Below are positions 1-11,300 of a DNA stretch of 64,000 bases, piece by piece (positions within the stretch are counted from its first letter, which is position 1; every line of letters starts with the position of its first letter). The notes beneath the pieces are model-generated. The model saw only the letters and a program-made list of their open reading frames with translations. It did not search any database and was not told the origin of the DNA. The DNA lies in contig OX365955.1 in NCBI GenBank assembly GCA_947247005.1, positions 47,614,322 to 47,678,321 on the forward strand. Reading direction: 5' to 3'. Source of the DNA: Spisula solida. Taxonomy: Eukaryota > Mollusca > Bivalvia > Venerida > Mactridae. The translations under genes were made by a program, and so were the position numbers.

Positions 1-74
1 CTTCATTTTAGACGAATTTTTTCGCTGCAAACGGACTATATATATCTCACGAAGAAATCTCTAACAACTATCAC

Positions 75-1175
75 GTGATTTTACACGCACATTGCAGCAT
101 GTACGTATACATGTACCCGGAGCTACACGTAGAAGTGTACGTATACATGTACCCGGAGCTACACGTAGAAGTGTACGTATACATGTACCCGGAGCTACAC
201 ATAGAAGTGTACGTATACATGTACCCGGAGCTACACATAGAAGTGTACGTATACATGTACCCGGAGCTACACGTAGAAGTGTACGTATACATGTACCCGG
301 AGCTACACATAGAAGTGTACGTATACATGTACCCGGAGCTACACGTAGAAGTGTACGTATACATGTACCCGGAGCTACACATAGAAGTGTACGTATACAT
401 GTACCCGGAGCTACACATAGAAGTGTACGTATACATGTACCCGGAGCTACACGTAGAAGTGTACGTATACGTGTACCCGGAGCTACACGTAGACGTGTAC
501 GTATACATGTACCCGGGGCTACACATAGAAGTGTACGTATACATGTACCCGGAGCTACACATAGAAGTGTACGTATACATGTACCCGGGGCTACACGTAG
601 ACGTGTACGTATACATGTACCCGGAGCTACACGTAGAAGTGTACGTATACATGTACCCGGTGCTACACGTAGAAGTGTACGTATACATGTACCCGGTGCT
701 ACACGTAGAAGTGTACGTATGCATGTACCCGGTGCTACACGTAGAAGTGTACGTATACATGTACCCGGGGCTACACATAGAAGTGTACGTATACATGTAC
801 CCGGAGCTACACGTAGAAGTGTACGTATACATGTACCCGGAGCTACACGTAGAAGTAGTCATACACGTTCGCATCGTAACCTCTCTAATATTACGGATGT
901 ATGACGTCGAACATTTTTATATTTTAAGGGGCCACACTAAATATGGAGGGAGTCTCTTTGACATAATTACGAGCATAGGCGAAAGGCTGATTGTAGCGCA
1001 TCTGGTTATACGTTACTATGCTGCCATTACATGTGTTTTGCAAGGCACGTTTCCGAAACTACTGCTTGATGTTTTTTGTATGATATTTCGTCATAAAAAA
1101 GTCCTTTGTTTCAAAGAGGGTAGTCCTGATTACCGACAAGTAGGGGACGAAATGATGACCTTATCAAATCAATAA
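75..1175 (+). other. Open frame of 366 codons through the 36-bp array and 110 codons beyond it; probably non-coding
   Basis: A frame starting at 75 reads the array as a 12-residue repeat (VYVYMYPELHVE-like). It then stays open for about 110 non-repetitive codons to a TAA at 1173. The tail contains hydrophobic stretches (LIVAHLVIRYYAAITCVL) and a charged end, and I recognise no domain. No splice sites were assigned. A 330-nt open tail in AT-rich DNA is uncommon but not rare, so I treat this as an unproven frame. Confidence 0.2.
98..856. repeat. 36-bp minisatellite, about 21 copies
   Basis: Tandem copies of a 36-bp unit (TACGTATACATGTACCCGG followed by an AGCTACAC[AG]TAGAAGTG-like stretch). 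Variants are single substitutions (cacgta/cacata, ggagct/ggggct/ggtgct). The unit holds nested palindromes (GTATAC, CATG, GTAC). Because 36 is a multiple of 3 and the unit lacks stops, several frames on both strands stay open throughout; that is a by-product of the period and not evidence of coding. Confidence 0.97.
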
Positions 1176-1863
1176 TTTCAAAGAGTGCTTACGTCTCCAT
1201 TATAAACTTTCTAAACCCAACGAGGCAATAATATTTTCGCTTGTTACCAAAGTCAAATCAAAATATTTTGAGTGTATCCTTTTTGCGTCGATTGGCCAAT
1301 ATTACACAAACATTGTTTCGTTGATCAACTACTTCAAAACATTTTACAAAAATTCTCAAGTAAATCAAATGAATTATACCACAAACATCAAGGCTAAATA
1401 ACAAGTTACTAAGTCACCCATTCGTAATCGAATGTGATATGTTTATTGAACTGTATAGAATATAAACAAACATGGTTAAAAAAGATCAATACGTGTCGAA
1501 TCAAACTTGTATTTGAATTAATCAACGTATTCTGAAGATATTCCGGAAATGGGAAAACCCTTTATATGGACATTTCGAAATTAACATAGCTTCAATGTAT
1601 TCTAACTTTTAATTAATTAATTGTCCTTTTCAGAAAAGTTACTTGGTACCTATATGATATTATAAACTGGAATAATATTACGTATATACGTGGTCATAAT
1701 GTATTGGATAGTTTGGTATACAAAACAATTTCGCGTGGTCCCAAATTGCGAAATTCAGCAGATTTAAAATTTCAAAGGGAAAAATGGCAGAAAACGTATT
1801 AATCATACATTGTTTATCTAAAACGAATCTTAGAAATGTCCTCCCCAGAAAGTTAAGAGACAT

Positions 1864-2399
1864 GGTATTATTATTGAGATGATCTTATTATTGAGGTGAT
1901 CTTATTATTGAGGTGGTCTGATTATTAAGATGGACATATTATTGAGATGATCTTATTATTGAGGTGGTCCTATTATTGAGGTGATCTTATTATTGAGGTG
2001 GTCTGATTATTGAGATGGACATATTATTGAGATGATCTTATTATTGAGGTGATCTTACTATTGAGGTGGTCTGATTATTGAGATGGACATATTATTAAGG
2101 TGATCTTATTATTGAGGTGGTCCTATTATTGAGGTGATCTTATTATTAAGGTGATTTTATTATTGAGATGATCTTATTATTGAGGTGATCTTATTATTAA
2201 GGTGATCTTATTATTGAGATGATCTTATTATTGTGGTGATCTTATTATTAAGGTGATTTTATTATTGAGATGATTTTATTATTGAGATGATCTTATTATT
2301 GAGGTGATCTTATTATTAAGGTGATCTTATTATTGAGATGATCTTATTATTGTGGTGATCTTATTATTGTGGTGATATTGTGGTGTGTGTGTGTGTGTA
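1864..2399. repeat. 17-bp minisatellite (GATCTTATTATTGAGGT), about 30 copies, ending in a (GT)n tract
   Basis: Degenerate tandem array of a 17-bp AT-rich unit with gaggt/gagat/aaggt/gtggt variants. Related blocks recur in the same order, suggesting a higher-order arrangement. A short GT microsatellite closes the array at about 2383-2399. Confidence 0.92.
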
Positions 2400-3451
2400 T
2401 TGAGTGCATATAATGTATACAGATCTGTCATTGATGCTAAATTTTAATTATAAGTGTATACATTTTGTACACAGCTGTGACCGACGGTATTGGTTTGATT
2501 GAAGGCAGAATTTACCAACCGTAACTTCTATAATACATGTATATACGTGTATTGATACACGAACTAAATCTTCTCACTGGTATATACGGAAACATGAATA
2601 TCTTGTATTGGTAATTTGTTAGTTAGTCTTGTGTTGTGTGAATGTGGGATTTCCTTTGATGGAATTATGTGATATATTTTATCGGTAGGGATAATATCAT
2701 GAAGGTATAGTATTTGAAGAGAAGTGCTTATTTCAAACATGGATATATAGACATGTTTACTGATGTGTTCATGTTCTAATTGCGATTTGTCTGTAAAGTG
2801 ATTCCTGATTCATAGTCTTCTTATGAAACAAATGCAGACATACATTATGATTTAGCTCTAACGGTGTAAAATGTAAAAATGAATGGATCACTAGGACTAG
2901 TCTCTACTTATATGCTTATTCAAATATGCCAGAGGAGCATTTAGAGTATATTTTGTTTGACTGGGATCATTTCTTCCGAATACTATATAAAAAAGTCACG
3001 ATTACTGGTTACAGCGTATATAAAACGTAATACAAAATACCCGAAAACTAATCAAAGCATGTCTTTAACTGTTTAATGCAGTGACATTCTTTAAAAGCGT
3101 TTGTAGTAAAATGATCTGTATATTTTAATTGTAGGTTCTTCTGCGATGCTGTTTCAAAAGAATATAAGCAAGTGATTACTATCAGATTAAATCGAAGTTT
3201 TAATATTTGAAAATACCAACACAATCCTCTTTATTTATATGCTGAAATTTTCAGTTCTAGTTTAATAGTGAGATTGCAATACAATGTACATGAGATTATT
3301 TAATGAGAAACCAACCTGGGGGCTATAAGGACAGATACCTTGTTAGATTTTAATCATACAACTATAATTACACTTTTATTGGTACATGTATAATAACAAT
3401 ACATTGTATTGTATTTCTGTAGCCATCTCTGTTATACTGTAGCGATGACTT

Positions 3452-3875
3452 AGTGTATTATTACCACGAAATTCTGATGTCACAAAATGCATCAAATCCA
3501 AGACGAAATTTGTCTACATAGGAAAACAAAAGTATTTTATTTCTATACCGATTTCTATGAACCATACGTCACTCTAATAAGACAAATTAAAGTTTTCCAC
3601 GAAATATAGTACCCCCATCAGCATCCTGTGACTCGTTGACCACTTGAAACTGTAGTCCGCTCGCATACAAACAAATCTGTAGTCTTTACAGGGTGTTGAA
3701 AAACGGTCCATGTGCTGAATGAGATCTTATATTTCGTGTAAAGCATATTTTCCCTTATACTGGCATATGTTGCATAGAAATCGATAAAGAAATAAAATAC
3801 GATTATTTTTGTTGGCAAATTTCGTCTTGGATTTGTTGCCTTTAGTGATGTCAGAGTCACGTGATATTGTTCCAC
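3452..3875. mobile_element. Foldback/MITE-type element, degraded, same family as 14852-15272
   Basis: Long terminal inverted repeats: the CCAAGACGAAATTTG-containing left arm (from about 3490) matches the reverse complement of CAAATTTCGTCTTGG near 3814-3840. The shared arm continues into a TATTTTATTTCT..CGATTTCTATG block. The outermost bases are degenerate copies of the ends of the better-preserved element in the transporter's intron 8. Size (about 424 bp) and internal TATTTTATTTCT blocks agree with that copy. The open minus-strand frame inside it is incidental. Confidence 0.75.
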
Positions 3876-4624
3876 CGAAAAAGCCAACTTCCGGTTATCG
3901 TAATAAGTCATAAACGGTGAATTGTATAGTCTCCCAATAAGTCATACAATGACCGGAAATTACAGGTGCTTTTGGTCAAAGTGAGTCACCCAAGAAATCT
4001 TACAGTGATTTGGTTTATACTCTGTATCTAAACTTCCGAGAAAACTGGCCGGTCTACGGGACTGAACCATTTCCCGAAGATGAAACAACACAAAACCAAC
4101 CAAACCATATTTACCATCCATGACATCATAATGTATTATATTATATTTACTTACTTACAGCGAATGAACCTGTTTCAACAATGTCTAATTTTATTCAAAC
4201 ATTATCATGGTAAATAAGGTTGAAATCTATAGTTTGAAATACATTCTCTACACCACATATTTACAATAATGTGAAAATACTACAGTAACTATTCAACTAA
4301 AGTTATTATTTTGTAGAACCATTTATGCATCAAAGCAGCTCACTGCATATTAAGTAATTATACACCGCATGCAACAAAAGAACAGTTTCTTAATCTTGCT
4401 TATAAATATATAATGTATTCTCAGTTCTAATATATAAATACAATGCAAAATGTTAATTGGCTTTTCTCGTGTTTGAAGTTGGTTGTTTCCCTTATGTATA
4501 AGTATAGTACAGCAACTGTTCACTGGAACAAATTAATCATTGTAGGTCGTTAGAATGTTTGAATTGTTAAAATAACAATTCTGATAGGACAGCGGATAAC
4601 ACCAACATTCATGGATTCCAGGGG

Positions 4625-4872
4625 TGGTATTCACAAAGCATCTTAAGGAAACACTTAGACTTTTCTTAAAATCTTAACATTTCTTTAAGTGTACACGTAT
4701 CAGCTAAACAGGAAAATCAAGATTATCAATGTTTACATAGTTTAGACGCATAATGTAAAGAACTCCAATAACCAGAAAGGAAACATGGATTATTCTTCGT
4801 TTCTTTGGAAATATGTGCAGCTCAATTTTTTAACTTAAGTCAAAGTATTTAGGTTTTCCTTGATGAATACCA
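4625..4872. mobile_element. Possible small MITE with TGGTATTCA inverted ends
   Basis: TGGTATTCA at 4625-4633 is repeated inverted as TGAATACCA at 4864-4872. Both ends are followed inward by similar A/T-rich sequence containing a CTTAAGGAAA or CAAGGAAAA motif. No clear target-site duplication was seen. Confidence 0.35.
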
Positions 4873-5002
4873 GTTCAATAGTTTAGATATTCTATTTCAG
4901 CAGAATATAACTGTGTGGTGATACTAACTATGGATCAGTGCTACTCTGGACATACTCAATATATTGACCAGAGGAAAGAAGAGTGTCGACGTAGTCACTA
5001 AC

Positions 5003-5344
5003 ATGATGGAAGACCAGTCAGCGTGGCCAAACAAACGGCCCATGCATACTACGGAGTTAGTACAACCAGCAGATAACACTGATGGTCTACCAACGGATTA
5101 CAAAGAAACACTCGCTACGCGTAAGGGTACAAAGCTGGACCAACGAATGAAAACTAGGGAAAGTAAATGTACCATGTTGTTGTGTTGTGGTTGTTATATT
5201 CCAAAGCGTATAATAGTGACAGTGCTGTTAGGCTTAGGTATGTTGTTAGTGTATGCTATGAGAACTAATGTTGGTGTGACCGTGGTTATGATTCTAGATG
5301 AGATGGCGTTTGAAAAGGTTGGCACTGTGGACGCTTTGATAAAT
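5003..5344 (+). CDS. Transporter exon 1: cytosolic N-terminus and TM1 (residues 1-114)
   Basis: Contains the hydrophilic N-terminus, CCGCYIPKR, and TM1 with R87 in AMRTNVGV. The 5' splice site is AAAT|GTAAGT at 5345. No earlier in-frame ATG exists after the TAA at 4925. Confidence 0.93.
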
Positions 5345-8300
5345 GTAAGTATGGTTGATTATAGTTTGTTGCATGTACTGTTATATGGTAAACAGATACC
5401 GGGCGTGTGCAGGTCCCAACTAAGTTACCACATATTTCACATGTAAGATCTATGCTACTTACTTGATAGGCACTTTTTCAGCAGCCCTCGACAATTGTCA
5501 CTTTCAGCAGCCCTCGACAATTGTCACTTTCACCAGCCCTCGACAATTGTCACTTTCACCAGCCCTCGACAATTGTCACTTTCACCAGCCCTCGACAATT
5601 GTCACTTTCACCAGCCCTCGACAATTGTCACTTTCACCAGCCCTCGACAATTGTCACTTTCACCAGCCCTCGACAATTGTCACTTTCACCAGCCCTCGAC
5701 AATTGTCACTTTCACCAGCCCTCGACAATTGTCACTTTCACCAGCCCTCGACAATTGTCACTTTCACCAGCCCTCGACAATTGTCACTTTCACCAGCCCT
5801 CGACAATTGTCACTTTCACCAGCCCTCGACAATTGTCACTTTCACCAGCCCTCGACAATTGTCACTTTCACCAGCCCTCGACAATTGTCACTTTCAGTAA
5901 GAAACTATAGACCAAACGATCAAACATTGGACCTTAACGAAAGCTGTATGTAATTCGGGGTATCAGTTTTCTAGTATAAAATATGAAGTCGGTAGATGTC
6001 CAAATGTAACCCCCGACGGTACCCTAGAATTTATGCGACCCATTTTAAAAGTATGACGCATGTCTTGGCAAGTAAATCCCGTCTTCTTCCCTGTCTCTAA
6101 ACTGGATAGTCGTTAATGATGATCTAGCATGTGTGTCATATCTGTATTATACAGTGTTACTCATTACATAATGTAATTGATATAGATTGATAACTATGAT
6201 TCACACATGCTTCATCAGTCTCTGACGACAGCTGTTGTGTCAACTGGTTTGTTATATTTTAATGTATTTGATTGTGCGCCAAACAACTCTATACAGATCT
6301 TGCCTAACATAGCATGTGGCCCTTGATGTCGACTGGTAGTAATTTTTATCAACAAAACATACAATAAATGACCGTCTATGTAGCAAAATAGTTGACAAAT
6401 GTTTGACGTTTTGTTTTGACGCAAAAGGTATATAATTCGTAACCATTCAGATGACGAAAACAATAATAGCTGAGGTTTGGTGCTAACTATAGTCTTGTCT
6501 GGTTCGATTATCTGTGCTAACTGTAGTTTGGTCTGGTTCGGTTATCTGTGCTAACTATAGTCTGGTCTTGTTCGATTATCTGTGCTAACTACAGTTTGGT
6601 CTGGTTCGATTATCTGTGCTAACTATAGTCTGGTCTTGTTCGATTATCTGTGCTAACTACAGTTTGGTCTGGTTCGATTATCTGTGCTAACTATAGTCTG
6701 GTCTGGTTCGATTATCTGTGCTAACTATAGTCTGGTCTGGTTCGATTATCTGTGCTAACTATAGTCTGGTTTGGTTCGATTATCTGTGCTAACTATAGTC
6801 TGGTCTGGTTCGATTATCTAACTATAGTCTGGTCTGGTTCGATTATCTGTGCTAACCATAGTCTGGTCTGGTTCGATTATCTGTGCTAACTATAGTCTGG
6901 TCTGGTTCGATTATCTGTGCTAACTATAGTTTGCCTGGTTCGATTATCTGTGCTAACTACAGTTTGGTCTGGTTCGATTATCTGTGCTAACTATAGTCTG
7001 GTCTGGTTCGATTATCTGTGCTAACCATAGTCTGGTCTGGTTCGATTATCTGTGCTAACTATAGTCTGGTCTGGTTCGATTATCTAACTATAGTCTGGTC
7101 TGGTTCGATTATCTGTGCTAACTATAGTCTGGTCTGGTTCGAATATCTAACTATAGTCTGGTCTGGTTCGATGATCTGTGCTAACTATGGTTTAGTCTGG
7201 TTTTATTAGCTATGCATGTTTGGTTTCTCAGGACGATAAAATAAACACATTTACGTTTAAGTGTCAAGATGGCACATATTAAACACGAATAAAAGCGAAC
7301 TAGCGTTAGTTCGACCATAGTTTAATCACTAAAGTTTTTGACCGTCTCTAGTTGAATTATGGTTGTCATGGTTAGCGCCAAAACCCAGCCTATATACTAG
7401 TATCACGGTATAATATTTAATGGGTGAGGTAGGTTCTTTGTTTTATTCCATCATTTATACACGTTATTTTTTCTGAATCCTATTTTTAAGTAATAACAAT
7501 CTCTTGCATGGTAATTATTAATCGACCAATTTATTGATATAAAACTAAACGATTAGCTAACATACGAACAACTGCTACACGTGTGTTCTTGTTATCCTTT
7601 GATTTGTCACAGCTAAAAGGTTTTAATTGTACGTATTTTATTGATTTTATACTAATCTCTCCTCAAAAGAAGTCTGTGGTATATAGACGCATTAATTTGT
7701 TCTGGTTTGTCGCTAAGTAATAAGAAAGGGCAGCTGGATTCTCTTCAAATTACTAGTATATCTGTTTCAGCTACCACGGGTTGATTGGGACAGTCTAATG
7801 GTTGGTTTTCTGCACAGTGTTTTCTATATTGGTCACCTTATCACACAACTACCGGGTGCTTTATTTACCACACTGTGGCCGAGCTACAAGTAAGTTGATT
7901 ATTATATCCGGTATACATCAGATTGTCTCCCTTTTGTTTTCCTTCATGGCCTCACCATTTTTTCAAGAATTACTTACAACCAGTCCTAAACATCCCCTTC
8001 CGTAACTTCTCTACATGAAGAGTACATGCCTGTAGCCAATACCAGGGAAAAACAAGTTACAATGTTGACTAGCAAGCCGCGGAGTAATCCACATACACAT
8101 AGAGAAAATCGAAGCATGTATTATTACCGCAATAAAACATGGTATCAAATTTGATGTTACTATTTACGCCCCGTATAACGTGACATGTTTATGAATGAAT
8201 GAATGAACGTAAACTTTATGGTAAAAACTTCTACGAGTCGCGATGACGAGGCAAGTAGCTCGAGAATCCAGTGTTACAGCTATGACGCATCTATTTTTAG

Positions 8301-11300
8301 AAACTCCAATATACTCTCGAAATAAAGATTCATAAAAACTTCTGATAATCAATTCATTTATATTTTTCATTTCATGAAATAGATACACTATACTCGTGTT
8401 ATTAAAATTGTTTCAATGTTTAAAATGTGTTATTTCCTTCAGAAAACGATGGTCGTTTTCGTTAACGAGGGAGATAATTGTACCAGCTAATAAGCCACTC
8501 AATTTCAGCGTGGAATTATGTTCAATGTCAAATGGGTGAAAATGGAATGCGCGCAGTTAAATAGTGCGGGATATTATCGTATTTAGAATCGAAATAAAAA
8601 CTCTGTTCTTGTATTTTGTCGGTGAATAAAACACGGGCACTCGTTCGGATGCGGAAAATATTTTTCCGCATCCGAACTCCTGCCCATGTTTTATTCACCG
8701 ACAAAATACTCGAACAGATTTTTATTTCTTAAATAATGATCAACACTCGTAACACTTGTATGCCATATAAAGGCGATTTTTTCACATCTGAGTACATCGG
8801 TTGTGTTACCGGCGTATTTTGTATGTCTTCTCATTAACCACTGGGTGGACTTTAACCAAACTTTATAGAAATGGTCCATATTGTATAAACAGGTCAGGTT
8901 GAATGCACATGTAGGTCACAGGAGCCAAACATATTTTATTCGTGAATATATCAATGTACTAAAATGGGCGATGCAGGGTCATATTGGACATCTTGTTTAT
9001 TATTGCGATTGACTGCGTACATTTAAGGTGAACGGGTACTTTTAAAAATAATAACATATCCTATCTTTGAAACTAGAAGTTATTTGCAATTCATTGGTGC
9101 ATCTTATATGGCGTTGTTTGTGTCTTTAGTTTGTAGCTGTATTACAACAGACGTATGTTTTATATCATATTGAAATTAATCAAATCCAACAATGGTCATC
9201 ATCGTACTTGTAACCGTAATTCAATACTACTAGTATTTCAATGTTTTTCAGGCTGTACGGCGGATGTATATTTGTTTCCTCTTTACTCAATCTGTTACTA
9301 CCAGTTTGTATAGATAATGGATTATATTCACTGACGTGTGTTGTTAGGTGTTGCCAAGGACTTTCAGAGGTATGTTAAAGATGTTCTGATTTCTTCATTT
9401 TTAAAACCACACGTTTTACCAGGAAGCTCAATTGGTAATTCAGTAACCGGAATATGGGCACGTTATTAATTATAGAAAATGAGGTATGACTTTGGTAGCT
9501 GACTTAAAACATATTGTCTATTACTGCTGCGTGTGGGGAAGCTATCCTGTTGCCTTGTGGACAGTCTAAGTGTTCTTCCAGTAAGAATTTTCATTTAAGG
9601 GAAGTGGCTACTTGTGGAATAACAAACTATGTTGATTGAATGCCACTTGATGGTCCAGAAACTGGGGACAATATGTAACAACCAATGAGCCAATATAGTA
9701 TTATCGCATGAGTCTATATAACTTGTAAGTAGTCCATTCCAATATGCATCGCAATAGACATAGTTGCCGGTGACAAACGGATATGTCCGAGTTTTCACGA
9801 CTGGGAAGTAAAATATCTGAAGCTAACTGTAACATGGTGTTTATCATTGTAGGGTATGTTGTATCCAGCATGTTACTGTGTATTAAGACATTGGGGAGTA
9901 GAATATATGAAGCTAACTGTAACATGGTGTTTATCATTGTAGGGTATGTTGTATCCAGCATGATATGGTGCATTCAGACATTGTGGAGTAGAATATATGA
10001 AGCTAACTGTAACATGGTGTTTATCATTGTAGGGTATGTTGTATCCAGCATGTTACGGTGCATTAAGACATTGAAGAGTAGAATATATGAAGCTAACTGT
10101 AACATGGTGTTTATCATTGTAGGGTATGTTGTATCCAGCATGATATGGTGCATTCAGACATTGTGGAGTAGAATATATGAAGCTAACTGTAACATGGTGT
10201 TTATCATTGTAGGGTATGTTCAATCCAGCATGTTACGGTGCATTAAGACATTGTGGAGTAGAATATATGAAGCAAACTGTAACATGCTGTTTATCATTGT
10301 AGGGTATGTTGTATCCAGCATGTTACGGTGCATTAAGACATTGTGGAGTAGAATATATGAAGCAAACTGTAACATGGTGTTTATCATTGTAGGGTATGTT
10401 GTATCTAGCATGTTACGGTGCATTAAGACATTGTGGAGTAGAATATCTGAAGCAAACTGTAACATGGTGTTTATCATTGTAGGGTATGTTGTATCCAGCA
10501 TGTAACGGTGCATTAAGACATTTTGGAGTAGAATATATGAAGCTAACTGTAACATGGTGTTTATCATTGTAGGGTATGTTGTATCCAGCATGTTATGGTG
10601 TATTAAGACATTGAAGAGTAGAATATATGAAGCTAACTGTAACATGGTGTTTATCATTGTAGGGTATGTTGTATCCAGCATGATATGGTGCATTCAGCAG
10701 ACATTGTGGAGTAGAATATATGAAGCTAACTGTAACATGGTGTTTATCATTGTAGGGTATGTTGTATCCAGCATGTTACGGTGCATTAAGACATTGTGGA
10801 GTAGAATATATGAAGCAAACTGTAACATGCTGTTTATCATTGTAGGGTATGTTGTATCCAGCATGTTACGGTGCATTAAGACATTGTGGAGTAGAATATC
10901 TGAAGCAAACTGTAACATGGTGTTTATCATTGTAGGGTATGTTGTATCCAGCATGATATGGTGCATTCAGACATTGTGGAGTAGAATATATGAAGCTAAC
11001 TGTAACATGGTGTTTATCATTGTAGGGTATGTTGTATCCAGCATGTTATGGTGTATTAAGACATTGTGGAGTAGAATATCTGAAGCTAACTGTAACGTGG
11101 TGTTTATCATAGTAGGGTATGTTGTATCCAGCATGTTACGGTGCATTCAGACATTGGAGAGTAGAATATCTGAAGCTAACTGTAACATGATGTTTATCAT
11201 TGTAGGGTATGTTGTATCCAGCATGTTATGGTGTATTAAGACATTGAAGAGTAGAATATCTGAAGCTAACTGTAACATGGTGTTTATCAGTGTAGGGTAT

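Larger units (their letters stand above)
2400..5002. other. Upstream DNA of the transporter gene; no gene recognised apart from the elements listed
   Basis: AT-rich sequence without a convincing coding stretch. It contains the foldback elements at 3452-3875 and 4625-4872. A possible 3' splice site (tattctatttcag, ending about 4901) lies just upstream of coding exon 1, so the transporter probably has one or more 5'-UTR exons in or beyond this stretch. They cannot be placed from sequence alone. Confidence 0.5.

Noticed and set aside
4964..5002. A more upstream start (TTG at 4964) for the transporter
   Set aside because: TTG is not a normal animal start codon; the first in-frame ATG after the TAA at 4925 is at 5003.
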